From NCBI GenBank assembly GCA_910588325.1, contig CAJUPP010000006.1, forward strand, positions 17,202 to 81,201: a stretch of 64,000 nt of DNA. The letters are read 5' to 3'. Shown piece by piece: positions 1 to 7,492 of the stretch. Position numbers and translations under genes: made by a program. Every line of letters begins with the position of its first letter. The stretch's first letter is position 1. Below the pieces are notes generated by a model. It had not been told where the DNA came from. It ran no database searches and worked only from the letters and a program-made list of their open reading frames with translations. The DNA is from an uncultured Hungatella sp. GTDB taxonomy: Bacteria; Bacillota; Clostridia; Lachnospirales; Lachnospiraceae.

Positions 1-1
1 T

Positions 2-832
2 TCTTTAGAACAGTTTTGCAAATATGGTTATGATTATATTGGAGCACCATGGTTAAATGGAGTGGAGTATTTAAGAACATTGAAAAAAGGAGTATGGTAT
101 GTAGGAAATGGCGGGCTTTCTCTTCGAAGGGTATCAGCATTTTTAAATATACTCAATAGAGAATCTATTAATTATATAGATACTCATGAAGATGCTTTTT
201 GGGCAAGTTATGATTCCGAATATTTTCGTGTAGCTCCAATTGAAATTGCTCTGAAATTCGCTTTTGAGAAAGATGTTCGCCGTTGCTTTCTGTTGAATCA
301 TAATGAAATTCCATTTGGTTGTCATGCATGGGAAAAGTATGATTTTGAATTTTGGAGGCCATTTTTTGAGGAAAAAGGGTATTATCTCCATACGCAGATA
401 GAAAAAGGAATAGACAATAATAGTAATGATTCCATTACCGATGTTAGTTATTTAGAAGCGAAAGAAGAAATTGTACAGTTGTGTTTAACAAAACTTACAT
501 CTGTGAAAAAACCAATTATTTGTGTTTTCGGAGCAGGAAGGAAGGGAAAAGAGTGTTGTTGGTTATTGCAACATTCAAAAGTAAAAAATATCAGATGTGT
601 TGATAATGACAAAAGGTTTTGGGGAACATTTTTATGGGAGATACCTATAGAAACGCCTGAAATTTTAAAAACAGGCGAGAGTAATATAATCGTTATTATT
701 GCGGTTGTTAAGATGAAAAATGAGGTGTTATCTCAACTGGAAAAGTGGGGATACATATATAAAAAAAATGTGGTTTTATATGATGATGTATTAGACTGCA
801 TTAAATTAGAATTGGGTAATCCGAGATATTAA
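2..832 (+). CDS. Glycosyltransferase-like protein (DUF5672 type) with C-terminal Rossmann-like domain, 5' end outside window
   Basis: The reading frame is open from base 2, so the N-terminus lies outside the window; the GTG at 62 is internal, because the residues before it (YDYIGAPW) belong to the conserved core. The first ~150 visible residues match DUF5672-type glycosyltransferases: the IGAPW motif, VGNGGLSLR, an acidic HEDAFWA motif and a late PFGCHAW motif. From about base 510 a second domain begins with the nucleotide-binding-like loop FGAGRKGKE, followed by VDNDKRFWG about 25 residues later. The same module recurs in the next six genes. The region is AT-rich. Inferred role: sugar transfer in a cell-surface glycan pathway, in the cytoplasm or at the inner membrane face. 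Donor and acceptor cannot be read from the sequence. Confidence 0.72.
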   Translation, partial: SLEQFCKYGYDYIGAPWLNGVEYLRTLKKGVWYVGNGGLSLRRVSAFLNILNRESINYIDTHEDAFWASYDSEYFRVAPIEIALKFAFEKDVRRCFLLNHNEIPFGCHAWEKYDFEFWRPFFEEKGYYLHTQIEKGIDNNSNDSITDVSYLEAKEEIVQLCLTKLTSVKKPIICVFGAGRKGKECCWLLQHSKVKNIRCVDNDKRFWGTFLWEIPIETPEILKTGESNIIVIIAVVKMKNEVLSQLEKWGYIYKKNVVLYDDVLDCIKLELGNPRY

Positions 833-912
833 ATTAAATATGTAGAGATAAGATTTAATATAATGCAGTAGAAAAAAGACAGAATATCATTGAAGGAGAG
901 AAAGAATACGAT

Positions 913-2412
913 ATGATTGCAGTAAGGGACTGTAATTTAGAAGATTTTAAGCAACAAGCAGAGGAAAAGAAGATATTTTGCTTTGGAGCAGGTAAATATT
1001 TTAGAAAGTTCATATCTGACAATCCGGAGATTTTTATTTTTGGTGTAATAGATAATTATTGCCAGGATAAAGAAATTGATTTTGAGAATAAAAAGTATCC
1101 ATTGTATTCTCTTAAAGAGTTTTGTGAAGTTTATAGTCAAAATAGTGTTTTAGTAGTAACGATTAGAGCATTTGAAGAGATAATTGATCAATTAGATAAG
1201 ATAAGAGAATTGGATGGTATATCCTGTTTTTGGTCAATTGCACTAGATAATTATAAAGACATAGAAGATGAAAAAAAATATATATTAAAAAACCAAATAG
1301 CAGAGCTATCGAAAAGAAATCATATAAATAGCCAAAAATGTGGTTTGTCCAAGAAAAAGGACGGATGCTATCAAATTTGGGAGTACTATGAAAGGAATAA
1401 TTATGGCGGAAGTAAGGCGCGTATAGATATTTGTAACGTTCTTGCTTCCTGTGGATATTCCATTAAGAAAATACATTGCTCAGGTAAAGAACTGAATAGT
1501 TTACAGAAACAGCTTTCACAACTCGATTGGGAAGAGTTGTTTGATAGTATTGAAAATGATGCTATTCTCTTTATGCAACATCCTGCACCACAGATTACAG
1601 AACTTCCGGAAAAAGTATTTTATCGAATGAAAAATGAAAAGCATGTGCGCTTTATTGTGATGATTCATGAAGTTGAAAGTTTGCGAAAGCAATATGATTC
1701 TTGCTATAGGCAGAAAGAGTTTAATTTAATGCTTTCCATAGGTGATGTGTTTATTGTACATAATGATGTTATGCGTCAATTTTTTATTGATAAGGGAATA
1801 GAGGCAAATTGCATAATCTCTCTTGAGATTTTTGATTATCTTGGCATTCAAACTAATACGAATAAGATATTTGAACGATCAGTTACTATAGCAGCTAATC
1901 TTGATTTATATAAGAGTCCGTTTTTACTGAAGTTAAAAAAAATTGAACATTTAAAGGTTCATTTATACGGCTCTAATTATGTTGATGAAATTTGTGAAAA
2001 TGCGGTAAATATTAAGTATCATGGTTCTTTCCCAACGGAAATTATTCCTCTTAAATTGGACAGAGGATTTGGCTTGATTTGGGATGGGAACAGTATAGAA
2101 ACTTGTTCTGGGGGAACAGGGGAATATTTGAAATATAATAATCCTCATAAGTTATCTTTGTATCTTTCATCAGGTCTTCCAGTAATTATTTGGAGTGGAG
2201 CAGCGCAAGCTCAATTTGTGAAGAAAAATAAAGTGGGGTTTTGTGTGGATTCATTATATGAAATCTATGATATTCTGAAGGAAATGAATGAGGAACAATA
2301 CTGTTTTTATGTAAAAAATGCTGAAAGGTTATCTCAAAATTTGAAAAAGGGTTGGTATATTAAAACAGCATTAGAAAGGGCAGAGGACGTGTTATGCCAA
2401 AAATATCAGTGA
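913..2412 (+). CDS. Glycosyltransferase (Gtf3/galactofuranosyltransferase-like) with N-terminal Rossmann-like domain
   Basis: 499 residues, starting at an ATG about 12 bases after GGAGAG. Residues ~15-105 form the Rossmann-like module (FCFGAGKYFRK, then VIDNYCQDKE, then VLVVTIRAFEEI). From ~150 onward the protein resembles Gtf3/GT4-like transferases: a YGGSKARIDI segment, a FMQHPAP strand, VMIHEVESLR, and a C-terminal donor-site region with ETCSGGTGEYL and a YNNPHKLSLYLSSGLPVI stretch, where such enzymes select the reused sugar-nucleotide site. There is no signal peptide or membrane segment. The gene overlaps the next one by 19 bases, so the two are probably translationally coupled. It is AT-rich like its upstream neighbour. 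The fold assignment is moderately sure; the sugar is unknown. Confidence 0.75.
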   Translation: MIAVRDCNLEDFKQQAEEKKIFCFGAGKYFRKFISDNPEIFIFGVIDNYCQDKEIDFENKKYPLYSLKEFCEVYSQNSVLVVTIRAFEEIIDQLDKIRELDGISCFWSIALDNYKDIEDEKKYILKNQIAELSKRNHINSQKCGLSKKKDGCYQIWEYYERNNYGGSKARIDICNVLASCGYSIKKIHCSGKELNSLQKQLSQLDWEELFDSIENDAILFMQHPAPQITELPEKVFYRMKNEKHVRFIVMIHEVESLRKQYDSCYRQKEFNLMLSIGDVFIVHNDVMRQFFIDKGIEANCIISLEIFDYLGIQTNTNKIFERSVTIAANLDLYKSPFLLKLKKIEHLKVHLYGSNYVDEICENAVNIKYHGSFPTEIIPLKLDRGFGLIWDGNSIETCSGGTGEYLKYNNPHKLSLYLSSGLPVIIWSGAAQAQFVKKNKVGFCVDSLYEIYDILKEMNEEQYCFYVKNAERLSQNLKKGWYIKTALERAEDVLCQKYQ

Positions 2413-3743
2413 TTATGCCATGTTTAAATATGGAGCAATATATCGAGGAAAGTATAAATAGCGTGTTGAGACAGACGCTTTCAGATATTGAGATTTTAGT
2501 AATTGATGCAGGCTCTACAGATAAGACATTAAAAATAGTAGACAGTTATATGAAGACAGATAAGAGGATTCGATTGCTGATATCAGACAAAAAGAGTTAT
2601 GGCTATCAGGTTAATATGGGTATAAGAGCAGCCATTGGAGATTATATTGCAATTGTTGATGCGGATGATCGGATTATGCAAGATGCATATGAGTCTTTAT
2701 ATTCATTTACGTTGGAAACGGAAGCGGATTATGTGAAAGGAACAGCAAATCTTTTTTATACTGTGTCCGATTGCCATACATATAGTATTCATCTTTCTCA
2801 ATTTAGTAAAAACGAATATACAGACGGTAAAATTGAAGTGACTCCCTGCAAGATGCCAGAATTGTTAGAAAAAGATTGCTTTTTATGGTATGGAATTTAT
2901 AAAAATGAATTTTTAAAAAAAGTCAGATTGAATGAATCTCCAGGTGCTGCTTATCAGGATGCCAGCGGTTTGTTACAGATATTTCTTAAGGCGGAAAAAG
3001 CAATATATATAGATAAAACAATTTATGAATACCGACAGGATAATTTTAAAGCATCTGAATATGATCAGAAAGCATTTACTTTCATATATAATGAATATAG
3101 TTGGGGGAAACAATTTATAGAGGAAAAATCATCGGGATGGAAACGAGTTTTTTATCATAAGTTATATTGCCATATGATGACTAGATTTCCAGTGATGGTT
3201 GTATCCGGACATTTTTGGTCAAATGATCTTTTGGCAATGAAAAATATAGCATCGAGTTTCCAATTGGCGTTCCAAAAAAGAATAATTGAAAAGACAGATT
3301 TTATACCAGAAGATTGGGATAGACTACAGATATTTATGAAGGATCCAGAAGAACTCTATGAAAAGATAAAAGATGAATATCAGGAAAGTATTAAAAGAAT
3401 AATTACATTATTGAACATTATGGAGACAAACCATGTAGTTATTTTTGGTTGTGGAAATTATGGTAACTTTTTAGGTGCAGTTGCTTTGAATAATCATATA
3501 AATACTATTCAAGGTTTTTGTGATTCATCAGCAAGCTACGAAGGAAAAACTATGTATGGTAAAAAAATTTTTACACCAGAGAAGGCCGTAGAATTATATC
3601 CAGCTGCAATATATGTAATAGCAAGTAAAAGTTATGGGAATGAGATGAAAAACAAATTAAAAGAATTAGGAGTTTTAGATAAAAACATATACATGTATTT
3701 ATATAAACCAGATATGAAATTGCTACGAATTAAATTGTTATAA
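2394..3743 (+). CDS. Family 2 glycosyltransferase with C-terminal Rossmann-like domain
   Basis: 449 residues. The N-terminal ~230 residues are a GT-A family 2 transferase: SVIMPCLNMEQYIEE at the start, IEILVIDAGSTDKT, and the metal-binding DADD motif near residue 92. A conserved NESPGAAYQD segment near residue 180 is shared with the next gene. From about residue 343 the Rossmann-like module appears (VVIFGCGNYGNFLG, then GFCDSSASYEGKT, then YVIASKSYGNEM). The gene overlaps the end of the preceding one and lies 20 bases before the next, which is a paralogue with the same architecture. Inferred role: adding a sugar to a lipid-linked or protein-linked surface glycan. Substrate unknown. Confidence 0.85.
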   Translation: MPKISVIMPCLNMEQYIEESINSVLRQTLSDIEILVIDAGSTDKTLKIVDSYMKTDKRIRLLISDKKSYGYQVNMGIRAAIGDYIAIVDADDRIMQDAYESLYSFTLETEADYVKGTANLFYTVSDCHTYSIHLSQFSKNEYTDGKIEVTPCKMPELLEKDCFLWYGIYKNEFLKKVRLNESPGAAYQDASGLLQIFLKAEKAIYIDKTIYEYRQDNFKASEYDQKAFTFIYNEYSWGKQFIEEKSSGWKRVFYHKLYCHMMTRFPVMVVSGHFWSNDLLAMKNIASSFQLAFQKRIIEKTDFIPEDWDRLQIFMKDPEELYEKIKDEYQESIKRIITLLNIMETNHVVIFGCGNYGNFLGAVALNNHINTIQGFCDSSASYEGKTMYGKKIFTPEKAVELYPAAIYVIASKSYGNEMKNKLKELGVLDKNIYMYLYKPDMKLLRIKLL

Positions 3744-3763
3744 ATGATGAAGAGGTATATACA

Positions 3764-5062
3764 ATGAAAATTACAGTTATTGTCACTGTCCATAATGCAG
3801 AAAGATATTTAAATGATTGTCTTGACAGTTTAATTGCACAGACATTTTCAGATATAGAGATTCTTTGTATGGATGGCGGAAGTACAGATACCTCGCTGCA
3901 TATCTTGAAAGAATATGCTAAAAAGGATAGCAGAGTCCAAATTATCAATGATCCAAATACCAGCTATGGGCATAAAGTAAATGAAGGTATCCGCTATGCA
4001 AAAGGGATGTATGTTGCGGTGCTGGAATCGGATGATATGTATCAGCCGGACATGCTTGAAAAGCTTTTTGGAATTGCAGAGCAATATGAAGCAGATTATG
4101 TCAATGGAGACTATTTGAATATATTTGATATAAATGGAAAACGGTTTCAAGAACCTGTCAAAATGTATCCGGAAAGTGATTACGGGAAACTTCTGGAAAG
4201 CAGCCGGCATCCGGAGGATATGCGCCAGATTTTACGATATTGGACAGGCCTTTTCCGCAGATCATTTTTGCTTGATAATAAAATCCAGATGAACGAATCA
4301 CCAGGGGCTTCTTTTCAGGACATGTCTTTTCGCTTTTTGACAAGTGCGTTGGCAGACAGGGCATATCATTTGGATGTTCCGGTATATCTGTACCGGGTGG
4401 ATAATCCAGGGTCGTCTGTATATGATCCGAAGAAAGCAGTAGTGATAGCTGATGAGTTTGATTTCCTTAAAAGGGAATTAATAAAGAGAAAGATAGAGAA
4501 CAGATATATCTGGCAGCATTATTATACATGGAAATATAATGATTTTTATGGGAACCTGCTGCGTTTTGACAAAACGGCCAGGAAGGATTTATTTGAGCGC
4601 TGCTATTATGAACTGGAAAAAGACAGAGAGACACTAATGCTATTTGACGATAAGGCATTTTCAAATGCTATCCATGACTTTCTGAGAAAATCGAGAGAAC
4701 AGGTATGGGAGGATATCGAGGAAAGTTATAGACAAACTAAAAAAGAAGAGAATAGAAGATATACCCTTTTAGAAAATATAACAGACCGCCAGATTGTAAT
4801 CTTTGGGTGTGGGGTACAGGGAAGAGGTTTATTTGACTATTTAAAATCCGTAGGAGCAGACAATCAGGTTCTCTGTTTTACAGATAATGCAGAGGAACTT
4901 TGGGGAACCGAGTTAAGAGGACATTTTATTTTGTCTCCGATGGAAGCCATAGAAAAGTATCCGGATTTATTGTATGTTATTGCAAATAAGTATCATGGAG
5001 AAGAAATTAATCGGCAGTTACAGAGACTAGGTATTAAGAAATCTAATATTTACAAATTTTAG
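3764..5062 (+). CDS. Family 2 glycosyltransferase with C-terminal Rossmann-like domain (paralogue of the previous gene)
   Basis: 432 residues with an AAGAGG ribosome site upstream. The GT2 core shows TVIVTVHNAERYLND, IEILCMDGGSTDTS and an ESDD acidic motif near residue 92 in place of the neighbour's DADD. NESPGASFQDMS matches the equivalent segment of the upstream paralogue. The C-terminal Rossmann-like module starts near residue 342 (IVIFGCGVQGRGLF, then FTDNAEELWGTEL, then YVIANKYHGEEI). The gene is visibly richer in G+C than the three before it, so the composition changes between the two paralogues. It probably acts in the same glycan pathway with a different linkage or donor. Confidence 0.85.
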   Translation: MKITVIVTVHNAERYLNDCLDSLIAQTFSDIEILCMDGGSTDTSLHILKEYAKKDSRVQIINDPNTSYGHKVNEGIRYAKGMYVAVLESDDMYQPDMLEKLFGIAEQYEADYVNGDYLNIFDINGKRFQEPVKMYPESDYGKLLESSRHPEDMRQILRYWTGLFRRSFLLDNKIQMNESPGASFQDMSFRFLTSALADRAYHLDVPVYLYRVDNPGSSVYDPKKAVVIADEFDFLKRELIKRKIENRYIWQHYYTWKYNDFYGNLLRFDKTARKDLFERCYYELEKDRETLMLFDDKAFSNAIHDFLRKSREQVWEDIEESYRQTKKEENRRYTLLENITDRQIVIFGCGVQGRGLFDYLKSVGADNQVLCFTDNAEELWGTELRGHFILSPMEAIEKYPDLLYVIANKYHGEEINRQLQRLGIKKSNIYKF

Positions 5063-5087
5063 ATTACTTAATTGGAGGAAAGCAGAA

Positions 5088-6158
5088 TTGATCACAGACC
5101 ATTTAAAGGAACTGGAAAACCAGAAGAAATTAGAAAAATCCATTGTATTGTGGGGAATCGGAAGACAAACGAATGAGATCATCGCATGGTTTAAACAGAA
5201 TGGATATGGAGAGCGGATTCTGTTTATTGCGGACAACTTCAAATCTACCTTCCATCATCAGTATGAAGGAATACCAGTTGTAGATCCAGAGGAGATTGAG
5301 AAACTGGAAAGAGATTCTTTTGTTGTTATTCTTTCTATCAATTATGCGGAGGATGTATGGAGACAATTAGGAGCTTATGGGGTGACAGAGGTCTATAATC
5401 TCCGAAATCTGCAGGAAAAGACAGAGCTATACAGATGTGATATTCCATATTCCTTTATTGACAGAAGCAGAGGAAATCGATATCTGTGCTATATACTGGC
5501 CGGTTATGAACCGGCTCTGTGGGAGGATACCATAGGACGTATTGAAGCCTTTCAGGATGGGGCCGTGGATTATTGTCTGGTTTCTTCGGGAAAATATGAG
5601 GAAACCTTGGAAGAAGTTGCAGAGAAAAACGGATGGTCCTATCTCTATACGGAGAAAAATCAGGTGTGCTTTGTTCAGAATCTGGTGATTGAGCTGCATC
5701 CTGTGGCAGAATATATTATGAAAATGGATGAAGATATTTTTATTGGAAAACATTTTTTTCGCCAGATGATAGAGAACTATCATAAAATTGAACGGGAAGG
5801 GGAATACCGGATTGGATTTATGGTTCCGGTTGTACCGCTTAATTGTTGCAGCTATGCTTCTTACATAAGGCTGATTGGAAAGACAGAGGAATATGAAAAG
5901 AGATTTGGGAGGGCATATAAAAGCAGGTTCAGTGCGGTGTTTAACGTGGTGGAGACCGCAGAATTTCTGTGGGATACAATGGATACCTTTGACAGCATGG
6001 CAGAACGATTTCAGCAACATGAGGGCTATGAAATTTTAGGCTGCTATTATAACATTGGCTGTATCATGTTCTCTCGCCGCAGATGGTTGATGATGGGAAA
6101 ATGGCCGGAGGCTCCGGGAGAATCCGGCATGGGCAGAAATGAGGCCTTTATCTGCTAG
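5088..6158 (+). CDS. Glycosyltransferase with N-terminal Rossmann-like domain, cut short by an in-frame TAG
   Basis: The start is TTG at 5088, with GGAGG about nine bases upstream. Residues ~17-105 are the Rossmann-like module (IVLWGIGRQTNEI, then IADNFKSTFHH, then VVILSINYAEDVW). The rest is a GT2-like transferase domain with a clear MKMDEDIFIG segment (DxD-type metal site) near residue 210. The protein stops at TAG 6156-6158 after 356 residues, but the same frame continues for 45 more codons to a second TAG at 6294-6296, and the continuation is protein-like. The gene is therefore probably a 402-residue protein broken by one nonsense change, for example CAG to TAG. Whether the short product is active is unknown; the catalytic core appears to lie upstream of the stop. 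Confidence 0.78.
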   Translation: MITDHLKELENQKKLEKSIVLWGIGRQTNEIIAWFKQNGYGERILFIADNFKSTFHHQYEGIPVVDPEEIEKLERDSFVVILSINYAEDVWRQLGAYGVTEVYNLRNLQEKTELYRCDIPYSFIDRSRGNRYLCYILAGYEPALWEDTIGRIEAFQDGAVDYCLVSSGKYEETLEEVAEKNGWSYLYTEKNQVCFVQNLVIELHPVAEYIMKMDEDIFIGKHFFRQMIENYHKIEREGEYRIGFMVPVVPLNCCSYASYIRLIGKTEEYEKRFGRAYKSRFSAVFNVVETAEFLWDTMDTFDSMAERFQQHEGYEILGCYYNIGCIMFSRRRWLMMGKWPEAPGESGMGRNEAFIC

Positions 6159-6296
6159 GATAATGGAAATAAGGATCTGGCAATCTATGAAGTGAAGAAC
6201 GTATTGGCAGGCCACCTAGCTTTTGGACATCAGAAGGAACGGATGCTGAAATATTACAGAGAGCATCGGGGAAAGTTTGCAGTGAGTGAAACATAG
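6156..6296 (+). other. In-frame continuation of the preceding glycosyltransferase beyond its TAG
   Basis: After TAG at 6156-6158 the same frame reads DNGNKDLAIYEVKNVL followed by a basic helix rich in H, K, E and R, and ends at TAG 6294-6296. It has no start codon or ribosome site of its own. Its amphipathic composition fits the C-terminal end of the glycosyltransferase, and the next gene starts 35 bases later, a normal operon spacing if this segment belongs to the upstream protein. Confidence 0.6.
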
Positions 6297-6331
6297 TTTG
6301 GCTATGATTAAATAGGAGACAGGATAAGGAT

Positions 6332-7315
6332 GTGATTATATATGGTGCAGGAGATTTAGGGGAAAAATTTCTTGAAAGGCTTCGCAGTACAGATGAAGAT
6401 GTGCAGGTGGTGGGCTATGCGGATTCCTATAGAACCGGAAACTATATGGGCCTTACTGCTTTAGACATTACAGACGTATCGAAATACGGCGGTCTTCGAA
6501 TTGTAATTTGTATTATTCATATGGAATTTGTATTTGAAGTGTTCCATTTGCTGAAAGGGCTTGGATACAGAGATATTTATCTTTATTTAGGAAAGGATAA
6601 ATGTTTTGCCAATGATATCTGGAATGGGGAATGCGAGAAACTGGATATTGAGGAAATAGGAGATTATCCTCTTCCCCATGTAGAGGTACAGCCTGCAGAC
6701 TGGTGTAATTTGAATTGCCGGGGCTGTAATCATTATTCACCTCTTTATGCCCATGTTTTTCCTGATAGAGAAAAGCGTATCCGGGATATCAGAGTATTAA
6801 AAACTATTTTTACATATGTAGGACGTATTTATTTATTAGGCGGGGAACCGTTTTTAAATCCTGAAATAGATATGTATGTTTCGGAAATCAGAGCTGTTTA
6901 TCCGAAAACAACAATAGTAATTATGACGAACGGACTTCTGATACCAAAGCTTAAACCAGAGGTGTTAAGGCTTCTTCATGACTGCCATATTATTGTACAG
7001 GTTTCGGATTATAATGTGACACATAAGATTTTGGATAAAATAAAAGATAAATTATTGGAATATCAGATCGATTATAATATTGAATATAACAGCCGGAAAG
7101 TGGAGTTTATCCAGCCTTTGGCAATTAGGACAGACAGCCCTTACCGAAATTGTAATGCCAGGGGATGTTATGCTGTAAAGGACGGCAAGATTGCAAGATG
7201 TCCGCAACTTATGTATGTACCAGCAGTAAATAAATACCTTGGACTAAAACTGCCGGAGGAAGTTGGATTTACAGGAGGGGATGGATCCGGCGCAGCTGCT
7301 GGAGGAGCTTCATAA
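6332..7315 (+). CDS. Radical SAM protein with N-terminal Rossmann-like domain, frameshifted near its C-terminus
   Basis: The start is GTG at 6332 with AGGAGA upstream; no other in-frame start follows the TGA at 6305. Residues 1-85 are the Rossmann-like module (VIIYGAGDLGEKF, then GYADSYRTGNYMG, then IVICIIHMEFVFEV). Residues ~120-300 are a radical SAM domain: CNLNCRGC (the CxxxCxxC cluster site), YLLGGEPFLNPEI (the GGEP motif) and VIMTNG. The last ~22 residues of this frame are glycine/alanine-rich and look spurious, while another frame carries a convincing ending from about 7257. The enzyme presumably modifies a sugar, lipid or protein acceptor in the cluster; the reaction is not deducible. 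Confidence 0.75.
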   Translation: MIIYGAGDLGEKFLERLRSTDEDVQVVGYADSYRTGNYMGLTALDITDVSKYGGLRIVICIIHMEFVFEVFHLLKGLGYRDIYLYLGKDKCFANDIWNGECEKLDIEEIGDYPLPHVEVQPADWCNLNCRGCNHYSPLYAHVFPDREKRIRDIRVLKTIFTYVGRIYLLGGEPFLNPEIDMYVSEIRAVYPKTTIVIMTNGLLIPKLKPEVLRLLHDCHIIVQVSDYNVTHKILDKIKDKLLEYQIDYNIEYNSRKVEFIQPLAIRTDSPYRNCNARGCYAVKDGKIARCPQLMYVPAVNKYLGLKLPEEVGFTGGDGSGAAAGGAS

Positions 7316-7489
7316 AACGGTCCCATTGTGTTCTCATTGTATTGCAAAACTGCACCCGTGGAAGGCCTGCGGGACGGTGCCGGTGGTGGATGATTTTGTA
7401 GATATGTCAATGTAGAAACAGTACTGCAGAAACAGGAGCAGGACGAACCAGCTTTTTTAGAAGAGAATATCCAAAAGGGGACAAAATGA
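7257..7489 (+). other. Displaced 3' part of the radical SAM gene (other reading frames)
   Basis: In the frame of base 7281 the sequence reads KLDLQEGMDPAQLLEELHK, then a cysteine-bearing segment (LCSHCIAKLHPWKACGTVP), and stops at 7413-7415. This looks like the auxiliary cysteine region expected at the end of such radical SAM proteins, so a one-base indel probably lies near 7257-7262. A second shift near 7405-7411 would return to the original frame, which stays open to TGA at 7487-7489 and would give an ATGA junction with the ATG at 7486. The first shift is well supported; the second is tentative. Confidence 0.55.
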
Positions 7490-7492
7490 AAA

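Noticed and set aside
6156..6158. TAG read as pyrrolysine or by programmed readthrough
   Set aside because: Other genes in the window end normally with TAG, no pyrrolysine machinery is seen, and a single C-to-T change explains the case more simply.
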